Origin: an uncultured Alphaproteobacteria bacterium
Lineage (GTDB): Bacteria > Pseudomonadota > Alphaproteobacteria > HIMB59 > GCA-002718135
Direction of reading: 5' to 3'
Assembly (NCBI GenBank): GCA_902541215.1
Contig: CACBPV010000006.1
Span: forward strand, 1 to 63,095
Length of the DNA: 63,095 nt
This document shows, one piece after another, positions 1 through 9,400 of the stretch. The position numbers were made by a program, and so were the translations under genes. The notes under the pieces were generated by a model that saw nothing but the letters and a program-made list of their open reading frames with translations, was not told where the DNA came from and made no database searches. Position 1 is the stretch's first letter. Every line of letters begins with the position of its first letter.

Positions 1-202
1 CAACCTGACATACTTTAAGCTTATCTGCATCAGGATGTTTTTCTGCTTTTAAAACTTTAGCTACTGTAAAATTCTTAAATATTTCTGATTTATCTTCTAC
101 ACTTTCAATCTCTAAACCAATATTGGTTAAAGTATCTGTTATGGTATTTAAATTTTCAGAAGTATCTAAATGATCTTTTAGCCAGTCTAGTGTAAGTTTC
201 AT
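1..202 (-). CDS. pheT: Phenylalanyl-tRNA synthetase beta subunit, N-terminal fragment
   Basis: The gene runs off the left edge; only the first 67 codons are present. The start ATG (200-202) directly abuts the pheS stop TAA (203-205), so the two are translationally coupled. The visible start ([14 protein letters not shown]) is typical of PheT, and the region around residues 40-67 ([20 protein letters not shown]) is the beginning of the tRNA-binding OB-fold domain (EMAP-II/Arc1p-like), with the family hallmark [10 protein letters not shown]. PheT forms the alpha2-beta2 enzyme with PheS and carries the editing and tRNA-anticodon-binding regions, which lie outside the window. Identification rests on this motif plus the operon position. 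Confidence 0.95.
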   Translation of the reverse strand, partial: MKLTLDWLKDHLDTSENLNTITDTLTNIGLEIESVEDKSEIFKNFTVAKVLKAEKHPDADKLKVCQV

Positions 203-1264
203 TTATAGCCCTGATCGTGTTTGATTATCTAAAATACTAAAACCATAATGTTCCAACCATCTATAATTTGGATCAAAAAAACTTCTTAAATCTGTAATTC
301 CATATTTAAGCATCGACAAACGTTCAATTCCCATACCAAAAGCAAAACCCTGATACTGTTTTGAATCAATATTACAATTATCTAAAACTACAGGATTGAC
401 CATTCCACAACCCAAAATTTCTAACCATTTATCTCCTTCACCAATTTTTATTTTATTATTTACTTTGGTATAAGCTACATCCATTTCTGCACTAGGCTCG
501 GTAAAAGGAAAATAACTAGGGCGAAAACGATATTGTAAGTTTTTTACTTCGAAAAATTCTTCTAAGAAGGAAACTAGTGTTGATTTTAAATCAACCATAG
601 TAGAACTTGTATCAACGACTAAACCTTCTACCTGATGAAACATAGGTGCATGTGTAGCATCTGAGTCACTTCTATAAGTTCTGCCAGGCACAATAATTTT
701 AATAGGTGGTTTTGTGTTGAGCATAGTTCTCACTTGAACAGGGCTAGTATGGGTTCGAAGAACATTTTTGTCTCCGTTATCCTGAATATAAAAAGTATCC
801 TGCATTTCTCTTGCTGGGTGATGTTCTGGTATATTTAAAGCTGTAAAATTATTAAAATCTGTTTCTATATCTGGACCTGTTTCTACTGCATAATTTAAAT
901 TTCCAAAAATTTCTATAATATTAAATATTGTTTGACTAATTGGGTGTATTTTTCCTTTTTCAGAAATATTAGGCGGTAGAGTAACATCAATTGTTTCTAA
1001 ATTAATCCTGTTTGAAATTTCAATATTTTCAATTTCTGTTCTTTGGTTTTTAATACCTTCTTCAATTTCTTTTTTTATTATATTTAATTCCTGTCCTTTC
1101 GATTTTTTTTCTTCAATCGACAAAGAACCTAATCCTTTTAAAGCTTCAGGTATTAATCCCTTTTTACCTAAATAATATAATCGAAGTTTTTCTAAATCTT
1201 CTAAGGATTTTGAAGCTTTAATTTTTTTTAGAACATCAGTTTTACTTTCAGCAAATGCCATCAA
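203..1264 (-). CDS. pheS: Phenylalanyl-tRNA synthetase alpha subunit
   Basis: Catalytic subunit that charges tRNA-Phe with phenylalanine in the cytoplasm. The 353-residue length is normal. An N-terminal coiled-coil (about residues 1-90) is followed by the class II core: motif 2 around residue 195 (GRTYRSDSDATHAPMFHQ) and motif 3 near the C-terminus (GFAFGMGIERLSML). The protein begins MMAF, so either of two adjacent ATG codons could be used. It sits between rplT and pheT in the classic infC-rpmI-rplT-pheST order, 26 bp after rplT, and is very likely cotranscribed with them. Confidence 0.98.
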   Translation of the reverse strand: MMAFAESKTDVLKKIKASKSLEDLEKLRLYYLGKKGLIPEALKGLGSLSIEEKKSKGQELNIIKKEIEEGIKNQRTEIENIEISNRINLETIDVTLPPNISEKGKIHPISQTIFNIIEIFGNLNYAVETGPDIETDFNNFTALNIPEHHPAREMQDTFYIQDNGDKNVLRTHTSPVQVRTMLNTKPPIKIIVPGRTYRSDSDATHAPMFHQVEGLVVDTSSTMVDLKSTLVSFLEEFFEVKNLQYRFRPSYFPFTEPSAEMDVAYTKVNNKIKIGEGDKWLEILGCGMVNPVVLDNCNIDSKQYQGFAFGMGIERLSMLKYGITDLRSFFDPNYRWLEHYGFSILDNQTRSGL

Positions 1265-1290
1265 TATCTATTATATTTTATTAATTAAAA

Positions 1291-1644
1291 TTATCTAGCA
1301 GATTGAGCTTTATCAACTAAAACTTTAAAAGCTTCTGGCTGATTAACTGCAAGATCCGCTAGAATCTTTCTATCTATTTCAATAGATGATTTCTTAAGAC
1401 CAGATATAAATTGCGAATATGTTAAACCATGAAGTCGAACACCAGCATTGATTCTTTGAATCCATAGACCCCTAAAGTCACTTTTTCTTTTTTTACGATC
1501 TCTATAAGCATATTGCATGCCTCTTTCGACGGCCTGAACAGCAACTCGGAAAACATTTTTTCTTCTACCGTAATAACCTTTTGCTCTTTTAATTACTTTT
1601 TTGTGTCTAGCTCTTGCTGTAACACCTCTTGATACTCTTGCCAT
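1291..1644 (-). CDS. rplT: Ribosomal protein L20
   Basis: L20 (117 residues) is a large-subunit assembly protein. The start is set at the ATG at 1644 (protein begins [16 protein letters not shown]), because this is the universally conserved L20 N-terminus and a strong AAGGGGA ribosome-binding site lies just upstream. An upstream in-frame ATG at 1683 would add 13 unconserved residues inside rpmI. The basic N-terminal arm and the globular domain are both intact. In Gammaproteobacteria, L20 represses its own operon by binding the leader; a GC-rich hairpin upstream of rpmI is the candidate site here. Confidence 0.97.
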   Translation of the reverse strand: MARVSRGVTARARHKKVIKRAKGYYGRRKNVFRVAVQAVERGMQYAYRDRKKRKSDFRGLWIQRINAGVRLHGLTYSQFISGLKKSSIEIDRKILADLAVNQPEAFKVLVDKAQSAR

Positions 1645-1654
1645 TGATTTCCCC

Positions 1655-1855
1655 TTACTTATTGTATGGTAACATATGATCAATTAAAGCAGAGTCACCT
1701 GGTGACATAATTGCAGATCTTTTAGTGTTACGAATGAATTTATTGGAACGTTTACTCATTCCATGTCTTTTTCCAGCAGGCTTAAATTTAATTTTACCGG
1801 TACCTGTTCTAGAAAATCTTTTTTTTAAACTACTCTTAGTTTTTAGCTTGGGCAT
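1655..1855 (-). CDS. rpmI: Ribosomal protein L35
   Basis: The 66-residue, strongly basic protein ([20 protein letters not shown]) is a full-length L35 of the large ribosomal subunit. It ends in a family-typical stretch with [15 protein letters not shown] ribosome-binding site, AGGAGA, lies upstream of the ATG, and rplT follows 10 bp after its stop. The roughly 100 nt between infC and rpmI contain a compact GC-rich hairpin, unusual for such an AT-rich sequence, which suggests mRNA-level control of the rpmI-rplT pair. Confidence 0.97.
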   Translation of the reverse strand: MPKLKTKSSLKKRFSRTGTGKIKFKPAGKRHGMSKRSNKFIRNTKRSAIMSPGDSALIDHMLPYNK

Positions 1856-1883
1856 TACTATCTCCTATATTTAAAGTTTACCC

Positions 1884-1908
1884 GTTAGGCTGCCCCGCAG
1901 GCCATAAC
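1884..1908 (-). promoter_or_regulatory. GC-rich hairpin in the rpmI leader, candidate L20 control element
   Basis: Read on the minus strand, this segment folds as GTTA-t-GG-c-CTGC, loop GGG, GCAG-CC-TAAC: ten paired positions with two single-base bulges. It lies between the infC stop and the rpmI start, and the downstream side continues into CGGGTAAAC before the AGGAGA ribosome-binding site. No U-run follows it, so it does not look like an intrinsic terminator. Autoregulation of rpmI-rplT by L20 is established in other bacteria; assigning that role to this hairpin is inference. Confidence 0.5.
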
Positions 1909-1957
1909 AAGTCTGAAAGGTTTATACTGATAATTGAATATTTTGCAATATGTAGAA

Positions 1958-2500
1958 TTATTTAGCAACTTGAGGGACAAGTATCATCATTATTTGTCTT
2001 CCCTCAAATTTAGGAGCTACTTCAACTTTTGCATATTCTTCAACTTCTGATGTTAGTTTTTTTAGAAGATCGAAGCCTAAATTCTGATGCTCCATTTCAC
2101 GTCCTCTGAAACGCATAGAGACTTTTACTTTATTACCACCACCTATAAACTTAGAGAGTGCTTTAATTTTGACGTTATAATCGTGAGTATCAATTCCAGG
2201 TCTCATTTTAATTTCTTTAACCTCAATTGTTTTTTGTTTCTTTTTAGCTTCTTTCTTACTTTTTTGTTCTCTGTATTTTAATTTGCCATAATCTATGATT
2301 TTACAAACTGGTGGATTAGCTTCAGGGGACACTTCAACTAAATCAAATCCTTCATCTTCTGCCTGAATTAAAGCTTCACGAATACTTATTATCCCCATTT
2401 GCTTACCGTTGCTAGATATTAGTCTAACTTCGCTTGCAGTGATCTGCTCATTGATTCTTGGACCAATATCTTTCTTTGTTTTGAAATTTACAGCCAAAAT
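1958..2500 (-). CDS. infC: Translation initiation factor IF-3, non-AUG start
   Basis: IF-3 binds the 30S subunit and polices start-codon choice. The two-domain protein is complete: the N-domain (GPRINEQITASEVRLI onward), a lysine-rich linker near residues 75-90 and the C-domain with KVSMRFRGREM. No ATG or GTG exists between the upstream in-frame stop and the conserved N-terminus. The only initiators are ATA, ATT (2498-2500) and TTG (2495-2497), in the order ATA-ATT-TTG-GCT-GTA. AUU is the classical infC start, through which IF-3 limits its own synthesis, so I set the start there; TTG would shorten the protein by one residue. It heads the operon. Confidence 0.95.
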   Translation of the reverse strand: MLAVNFKTKKDIGPRINEQITASEVRLISSNGKQMGIISIREALIQAEDEGFDLVEVSPEANPPVCKIIDYGKLKYREQKSKKEAKKKQKTIEVKEIKMRPGIDTHDYNVKIKALSKFIGGGNKVKVSMRFRGREMEHQNLGFDLLKKLTSEVEEYAKVEVAPKFEGRQIMMILVPQVAK

Positions 2501-2520
2501 TATGTAGAGATTAAGTTAAA

Positions 2521-2536
2521 GCTATTATTTAATAGC
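2521..2536. promoter_or_regulatory. Palindrome in the infC 5' leader
   Basis: GCTATTATTTAATAGC is an inverted repeat with seven paired positions around a two-base centre. It lies about 20 bp upstream of the infC start and within the predicted untranslated leader. It could be an operator or a small RNA hairpin near the ribosome-binding region. Function is unknown. Confidence 0.35.
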
Positions 2537-2573
2537 ATATTAAGAAATTAAGTCTTTTGTCATATTTTGTTAG

Positions 2574-2602
2574 GATATAATCTTAAATGAAATTAAATTC
2601 AA
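2574..2602 (-). promoter_or_regulatory. Predicted sigma70-type promoter of the infC operon
   Basis: On the minus strand a -35 hexamer TTGAAT (2597-2602) and a -10 hexamer TATATC (2574-2579) are separated by exactly 17 bp. Each matches the consensus at four positions. Transcription would start near 2567, giving a leader of about 65 nt ahead of infC. The call rests on sequence match only. Confidence 0.4.
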
Positions 2603-2644
2603 GGGCTGTTTTAAAAAAAAATAAGTAGTTTTTTAAGTTATTAA

Positions 2645-3661
2645 ATGCACTTTATGAAAATTTGTTTAGTTAGAAATGATAAAATGGGAGATATGATACT
2701 TACTCTTCCAGTTGCTCAAGGATTAATAGAAATTAATAAGGATTATCAGATTGATATTGTATGTTCTAAAAAAAATTACAAAATATGTAAAAATTATAAA
2801 TCTATTAACAAAATTTTTTTACTTCAAAATAAATTTTATCAAAACTTAAAAACAATATCGAAATTAAGAAGTGAAAATTATGATTATATTTTTACATTCA
2901 GTCCTGGAATAGTAAGTATTTTAATATCAATTTTTTCTAAAAGTAAAACAAAGTCATTATTAATTTTTAAATCTCGATACAAAAATAATTACATGAGTAA
3001 ATTTTTAGATAAAATTTTAGGTAGAATCTTTTTTAATCATTTCAAAATAATTGATCGCCAATTAAGGTATTCACAAAATATCCCAATTCATCAAACAGAG
3101 ATTATGATGGATTTAGTTACTAAAAATGGATTAAATTTAAATAATAATGCAGAAATTAAGAATGTAATTGAATTTGATAAAATAAACTTAAATTCTAAGA
3201 AATTATGTTTAATTCACTTATCTTCAAAATGGATCAATAAATATTTTTCAGAAGAAAAGTTTATCAAACTGTTAGACAATCTGAGGAATTTAGAAATCAA
3301 TATTGTAATGACAACTGACAGTACATCAAGGAATGTATTCTATGAAATATTTAAAAAATATGAGATTATTACTAATGAAAGGTTTGAAAACCTCAAAACT
3401 ATAAATAATGTTTTGATTTTAGATCAATTAAATTTTGATAATTGGACATCAATAATAAATTCTTCAACATATGTAATTACACCTGAATGTGGATGCACAC
3501 ATATTGCATCACTTTGTGAATCAAAACTTTGTGTTATTTATGATTCAGATAATGTTCCAGGTATGATTGCAGAAGAATATGCACCTTGGAAGAAAAAATA
3601 TACTAAACTATTCTCTAACAACCAAAATTTAGAAAAAGAATTAATTTCATTTATTAATTAA
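2645..3661 (+). CDS. GT9 family (heptosyltransferase-like) glycosyltransferase
   Basis: The N-terminus (MKICLVRNDKMGDMILTLPV) is the GT9 signature seen in LPS heptosyltransferases such as WaaC and WaaF. The C-terminal nucleotide-sugar site is present but deviates: TPECGCTHIASL replaces the usual GPDTGxxHIA. It probably adds a sugar to the LPS core or a related surface glycan at the inner face of the membrane. Two in-frame ATGs (2645 and 2654) could start it, and the second gives a more typical N-terminus. It converges on another GT9 gene with a 15-bp overlap of coding ends. Substrate unknown; family call is firm. Confidence 0.8.
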   Translation: MHFMKICLVRNDKMGDMILTLPVAQGLIEINKDYQIDIVCSKKNYKICKNYKSINKIFLLQNKFYQNLKTISKLRSENYDYIFTFSPGIVSILISIFSKSKTKSLLIFKSRYKNNYMSKFLDKILGRIFFNHFKIIDRQLRYSQNIPIHQTEIMMDLVTKNGLNLNNNAEIKNVIEFDKINLNSKKLCLIHLSSKWINKYFSEEKFIKLLDNLRNLEINIVMTTDSTSRNVFYEIFKKYEIITNERFENLKTINNVLILDQLNFDNWTSIINSSTYVITPECGCTHIASLCESKLCVIYDSDNVPGMIAEEYAPWKKKYTKLFSNNQNLEKELISFIN

Positions 3662-4582
3662 TTTACTTTTGTGTAAAAAATTTAAAACTTTTTTTACTGA
3701 AATTGAGTCCATTGTATCAGTTAGAATCGTATAAGCATTTTTATATTCAGACAAGTTTGATTTTGAGATAACATTATCTTTAGCTAAAAACAGAATAGGT
3801 GAATTACTTAAAGCGGCTATATGACCTGGACCAGTATCATTACTAATTATTAAATTACTTTTCTTAGCAACGGAGTAAATGATTTCAGGAGGTGATTTAT
3901 CACTCAAATCAATAACCTTCTGACATGCATTATTGATCGTTTCTACTGTTTCTTTATCTGATTTTTGCCCAATAACACAAATATTATATCCTTTTTTTTC
4001 TAGAGTACTTGAAAGTATTGCAAATTTATCAGGTGACCATTGCTTGTCTTTACCTGATTTAGAAACACCGGGTATCATTAAGATTATTTTTTTTTCATTA
4101 ATTGCCTTAATATCTTTGGAAAGCCAATCTACATTTTGATTAATTTCATTTACTCCAAGTAACTTCAGTTGATTGTATAAACCTTGTTGTGGAGATTCAG
4201 TTCCTTGAGGAGGAATTACATATTGAATGTCACAATTAGAACGAGATCCGTTAACTTTTACTTTTGAAATAAATTTTAAGAATGACCAATAATTATTTGT
4301 TCTTTTAGAATTCTGTAAATCTATGATTAGATCATATTTATTTTGATTAATTTTTAATATAACTTTTAGTGAATCTATTATTCCTTTTCTATTATCTTTA
4401 AAAATCGAATTAAAATAATTTGAAGTGCTTAAAAAATTTACGTATTTTTCTTCAGTGAGTAGGTCAATAGTGGCATTACTAAAAAATTGCTTAATTGATG
4501 CCATGGCAAGTATAGAAAAAGCAATGTCACCAAGTGATCCATGCTTTACAACTAGTATTTTGTTAAATTGATTGCTGTTCAT
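3647..4582 (-). CDS. GT9 family (heptosyltransferase-like) glycosyltransferase
   Basis: The 311-residue protein begins with the GT9 motif VVKHGSLGDIAFSILAMASI and carries the C-terminal donor-site motif ISNDTGPGHIAALSNSPIL, both well conserved. This architecture is that of LPS core heptosyltransferases, so a role in lipopolysaccharide assembly is likely, though donor and acceptor cannot be read from sequence. It follows the GT4 gene with a 20-bp overlap, indicating cotranscription, and its 3' end overlaps the convergent GT9 gene. Confidence 0.85.
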   Translation of the reverse strand: MNSNQFNKILVVKHGSLGDIAFSILAMASIKQFFSNATIDLLTEEKYVNFLSTSNYFNSIFKDNRKGIIDSLKVILKINQNKYDLIIDLQNSKRTNNYWSFLKFISKVKVNGSRSNCDIQYVIPPQGTESPQQGLYNQLKLLGVNEINQNVDWLSKDIKAINEKKIILMIPGVSKSGKDKQWSPDKFAILSSTLEKKGYNICVIGQKSDKETVETINNACQKVIDLSDKSPPEIIYSVAKKSNLIISNDTGPGHIAALSNSPILFLAKDNVISKSNLSEYKNAYTILTDTMDSISVKKVLNFLHKSKLINK

Positions 4583-5690
4583 ATAAGTCTACGTAACTTT
4601 GTACCATTTGGTATTTTGAAAATGTTTTTGATATGTAGTCTTTGCTATCTAAAGAAATATTAGAAAATTTTTCTTTATCTATTTTTATAATATTTTGAAG
4701 TTTTATATCTATTTCATTATATTTATGAGGGTCTACTTTATAAATGTCATCTAATTTATCAAGCTGATCTTTGACACCACCATAGTTAAAAGCGAGTATC
4801 TTTTTTTTCATTATTAATGCTTCGCTTATAGTTCTTCCGAACCCTTCAGCTTGCAAAGGAAAAGAGGTAATAATTGATGATAGGTAATATAAAGTTTTCA
4901 AATCATCTCTTAGTAAATTACCTATAATCTTACATTTACTACTAAGGTTTAAACTTTGAATTTTATTTTGTAATTTTTCTGTATAAGATCGATTTTTTGT
5001 ATCACCTACAAAATAAAGTAAAAAATTATCATTTTGTATTTTATTAAATATATCTAAAAACTCTATTTGGCCTTTCCAATTAGTTAGCCTTGCTGGATAT
5101 AAAATAATATTTTTTGAAGTATCAATTTTATACTTACTTATTATATTTTCTTTTTGAGAATCTAAAATTGGTTTTTCAAAATATTTAATATCAACTCCTC
5201 TATTGATCACTTTAATTTTATTTGAATCCAAATTGTATTTTTTACTAATTTGATTTTTTACATAATTTGAAATAGCAACAATCTGATCAACTTTGGATAA
5301 TTGCTTATTATAGACTTTTTTAAGATAAGAATTACCACCGTATACATTATGAAATGTAGATATTGTTTTGAAGTTTCTATTTTTTATAAAACTTAAAATC
5401 CATGCTGGTGCTCTTGATCGTACATGAACAACATTAATATTTCGATTAATAATTATTTTTTTTAATTGATTAGCAATTAATGGATAAATAAAAAAATTTT
5501 TTGAATTAGTTGGTAATTGAAAATGATCAGTATAATTTTTATCAATTTCCTTAATTAAACGCCCTCCATTTGAGATAATATTATTTTTTAAATTTAATTC
5601 AGATAAATAATTTGCGACTTCAATAGTGCCTCTTTCGACACCACCAGAGTCTAAAGAGGGAAGAATTTGAGCAACATTAAATGATGACAT
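4563..5690 (-). CDS. GT4 family glycosyltransferase
   Basis: A 375-residue GT-B enzyme. The N-terminal acceptor domain begins VAQILPSLDSGGVERGTIEV, the GT4 'GGxE' opening. The C-terminal donor domain (from about residue 195, NIILYPARLTNWKGQIEFLD) has the late EGFGRTISEALIMKKKILAF motif with the nucleotide-sugar-binding glutamates. Such enzymes extend LPS core or O-chain with retention of configuration. It heads a two-gene unit with the downstream GT9 gene and is divergent from the hydrolase gene, with only 30 bp between start codons. Confidence 0.85.
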   Translation of the reverse strand: MSSFNVAQILPSLDSGGVERGTIEVANYLSELNLKNNIISNGGRLIKEIDKNYTDHFQLPTNSKNFFIYPLIANQLKKIIINRNINVVHVRSRAPAWILSFIKNRNFKTISTFHNVYGGNSYLKKVYNKQLSKVDQIVAISNYVKNQISKKYNLDSNKIKVINRGVDIKYFEKPILDSQKENIISKYKIDTSKNIILYPARLTNWKGQIEFLDIFNKIQNDNFLLYFVGDTKNRSYTEKLQNKIQSLNLSSKCKIIGNLLRDDLKTLYYLSSIITSFPLQAEGFGRTISEALIMKKKILAFNYGGVKDQLDKLDDIYKVDPHKYNEIDIKLQNIIKIDKEKFSNISLDSKDYISKTFSKYQMVQSYVDLYEQQSI

Positions 5691-5720
5691 TTTATTAAAA
5701 TATAAGTATTTGTATCAAAG

Positions 5721-6455
5721 ATGCCCTACTTTATTAATAAAAAAAAAGAAAAAATTCGCTATAAATTAATCAATGGCAAAGGGCCAGGAATAATTTTTAT
5801 TCATGGCCTCAACTCCGATATGAATGGTCTAAAAGCAATATCTATCGAAAAATTTGCTCGAAAACAAAAATTAAGATTTATACGTTTTGAATGCCGTGGT
5901 CATGGCAAGTCTGATGGAAAATTTGAAGATTTTACAATTGCAGATTGGAAAAAGGACTTGATCGATATTATTGATAATATTGCTAAAGGTCCACAAATAC
6001 TAGTAGGAAGTAGCATGGGAGGATGGTTAATGCTTTTAGCTGCTAAAGCAAGGTCATCCAAAATTGTTGGATTAGTAGGTGTAGCAGCAGCACCAGATTA
6101 TATTGATGAATTTTATAGAAATCTATCAAATAAAAAAAAGAAAGAGATAAACAATAAAGGTATTATTAGATGCTCATATAATGATTTTAGTTATCTTATA
6201 AAAAAGAAATATATTGTAGAAGGAAGAAAAAATAAAATTCTAAATAAAAATTTCAGTTGGAAGAAACCTTTAATTCTAATTCAGGGTATGAAAGATAATA
6301 TAGTTAAACCTAATACTCCTGAAAAAATTGTAAAAAAAATAAATGGTAATCAAATTCAAATTAAGCTTTTAAAAAATAGTGATCATCGGTTATCTGAGGA
6401 TTTTGATCTAAAAGTTATTAATGATTCTATTTTATCTATAATTAGAAAAACTTAG
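5721..6455 (+). CDS. Alpha/beta hydrolase
   Basis: A 244-residue serine hydrolase of the alpha/beta fold. The oxyanion motif HG is at residues 28-29, the nucleophile elbow G-S-S98-M-G at 96-100, and the likely acid and base are D192 (GMKDNIVKP) and H222 (SDHRLSED). There is no signal peptide, so it acts in the cytoplasm. The fold resembles small acyl-thioesterase or carboxylesterase members such as ABHD10, but the substrate cannot be assigned. Its stop overlaps the stop of the convergent gltB gene by 4 bp. Confidence 0.8.
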   Translation: MPYFINKKKEKIRYKLINGKGPGIIFIHGLNSDMNGLKAISIEKFARKQKLRFIRFECRGHGKSDGKFEDFTIADWKKDLIDIIDNIAKGPQILVGSSMGGWLMLLAAKARSSKIVGLVGVAAAPDYIDEFYRNLSNKKKKEINNKGIIRCSYNDFSYLIKKKYIVEGRKNKILNKNFSWKKPLILIQGMKDNIVKPNTPEKIVKKINGNQIQIKLLKNSDHRLSEDFDLKVINDSILSIIRKT

Positions 6456-9400
6456 GCTGTTTTTTCCTCTTGTATTAAAACTGGTTGATCAAATTTATTA
6501 ATCATTTCTTTTGGTACAATCTGCCAGAATAGTAATTTCTCATTTTCCCAATTTTCGAGTAAATTTTTTGCATACATTGAATTTGTTTCCTTGATATGTT
6601 CTTCAATTTTTTGATATAAAATTTTTTCCCAATAATTTGTCATTTGTTGTTGATAGAAAATATCTTCAAGATTAATTCGAAGTGGTAGAGTTCCTTCTTT
6701 ATCGTACACAAATGCCATACCTCCTGTCATTCCAGCTCCAAAATTATTTCCTACTTCGCCAAGAATGACTGCACTTCCTCCAGTCATATATTCACATCCA
6801 TTATCACCACATCCTTCAATAACAGCATGTGCACCCGAGTTTCTAACTGCAAATCTATCACCAGCAGTTCCAGCGGCAAAAAGTTTACCTCGTGTTGCTC
6901 CATATAGGACAGTATTCCCAATAATAACATTTTTGTTTGTTTTTAGTTGTGAAGATGAAATTGGTTGAATAACAATTTTACCTCCTGATAATCCTTTTGC
7001 AACATAATCGTTAGCGTCACCAAAAACTTTAAGAGTAGTTCCTTGGACACTCCATGCTCCAAAAGATTGTCCGGCAGAACCATGAAAATTAACAGTAAAG
7101 AAATCTTCTGGAAGAGAGCTCATTCCTTTTGTAGTAGTTATTTCTGATGCAAGTCTTGTGCCAATAGCTCTATCAGTATTTTTTATATTATAGTTTAGTT
7201 CAATTTTTTGATTTGTTTCAAAGAAAGACCTAGCATCCTCTATGATTTTAATATCAAGACTATCGCTAACTTTATTAATTGTATTTTTCTTTAAATCAAA
7301 TTCTCCAACTGATGAATCAATAGTTTGAATAATTGGATTTAAATCTAAATCATCAAGATCAGAACTTCCTCTACTGACTTGATATAAAAGATCAGATCTT
7401 CCAACTACTTCATCAAGAGAAGAAAAGCCTAGTGATCCTAAAATTTCTCTAACTTCATCAGCAATAAAACTAAAAAGATTAATTACTTTTTCTGGTGTTC
7501 CGGTAAATTTTTCTCTAAGTTTTTCATCCTGTGAGCAAACCCCGACAGGGCAAGTATTTGAATGACATTGTCTAACCATTATACAGCCCATAGCAACTAA
7601 ACTTGCTGTCCCAATTCCATATTCTTCTGCGCCAAGCATAGCCGCAATAACAATATCTTTTCCTGTTTTCAAACCTCCATCAGTCCTAAGAACAACTTTA
7701 TCCCTTAAGTTATTTAGAGATAGAACTTGATGTACTTCACTTAATCCAAGTTCCCAAGGAAGTCCTGCATACTTAATGCTAGTTTGTGGGCTTGCTCCAG
7801 TTCCACCATTGTGACCAGAAATGAGTATAGTATCAGCCTTTGCTTTTGCTACACCAGCTGCAACTGTCCCAATACCTGACTGAGCAACTAACTTAACGCA
7901 TACTTTAGCTCGTGGATTAATTTGTTTTAAATCGTAAATCAGCTGAGCTAAATCTTCGATAGAATAAATATCATGATGAGGAGGAGGACTAATAAGCGTC
8001 ACACCTTCAGTTGAATGCCTCAATTTAGCAATTAATTCTGTAACTTTTCCTCCTGGCAATTGTCCACCCTCACCAGGTTTTGCACCTTGTGCAACTTTAA
8101 TTTCAATTTCTTCACAATTATTTAAATACTCCGCGGTTACACCAAATCGTCCACTTGCAATTTGTTTGATCTTTGATGATGCGTTATCTCCATTTGGCTT
8201 AGGTTTAAATCTAATTGGATCTTCACCACCCTCACCTGAATCTGATTTAGCTCCTATTCTATTCATTGCTACAGAAAGAGTTTCGTGAGCTTCTGGACTT
8301 AAGGCTCCAAGTGATATTCCTGGCGCAACTAGTCTTTTTCTAATTTCTTGAGAAGGTTCTACCGTGTTTGAATTATTATTATCGTTATTCTTTTTGAAAT
8401 CTAAAAGATCACGAATATTTATAGGATCCATTTCATCAATCATCGAAGAATATTTTTTAAATAAAGAATAATTATTAGAAGTTACTGCAGTTTGAAGCAT
8501 GTGAATTGATCTTGCTTCAAAAGCATGTTTTTCTCCGCCAAATCTGTAGCGATAATTTCCTCCAATCGGCAATGTAATAACACTTTCTTCATAAGCGTTA
8601 TCATGAGCTAATCTTGATCTTCTTTCAATACCACTGATTCCGATACCAGATATTTTAGAGCTCATAGAAGGGAAATATTTGCTCATTAAATTTCTACTGA
8701 GTCCTATTGCTTCAAAATTACAACCACCTCGATATGAATTAATCACTGATATTCCCATCTTACTCATAGTCTTAAGCAAACCATTATTTATGGAATTAAT
8801 GAATCTTTCTACACATTCTTCGTATGAAAGATTTTTGAATAATCCCTTTTTATGTCTTTCTGCTATGGCTTGTTGTGCCATATATGCATTTACACTTGTT
8901 GCTCCTACTCCGATAAGTACTGCAAAATATTGTACATCTAAACATTCTGCAGATTGAACATTTAAGGAAATAAAAGTCCGAAGATTTTGTTTAATTAAAT
9001 GATGATGAACAGAGCTTGTAACTAAAATCATTGGAAGAGCTATTCTTGTTTTAGACATTTCTTTGTCACTTAAAATTATATGAACATACCCTTCTCTAAC
9101 AGCTTGTTCTGCTTCTCTGTTTATTCTTGAAATTTCTATCTCAAAATTATTTTCAGGATTTGTTTTATCCATCGTAGTGTCAATGATCTTAACAGTATCT
9201 TTCATATATTTACGCATAGATTTGAATTGCTCAATTGAAAGAACAGGGGAGTTTAATTGTAAATGATCGCATTGGTCTTCATCTTCATCAAGAATATTAC
9301 TTAAGTTTCCAATTCTAGTTCGAAGACTCATTACAACTCTTTCTCTTAATGAATCAATTGGTGGGTTTGTAACTTGACTAAAGTTTTGTCTAAAAAAGTG

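Noticed and set aside
1645-1683. Extended L20 start at 1683
   Set aside because: The 13 added residues are not conserved, and a strong ribosome-binding site precedes the internal ATG at 1644.
2645-5690. Horizontally acquired LPS island
   Set aside because: The three glycosyltransferases are AT-rich like the neighbouring genes and are flanked by no repeat or integrase; they could equally be native.
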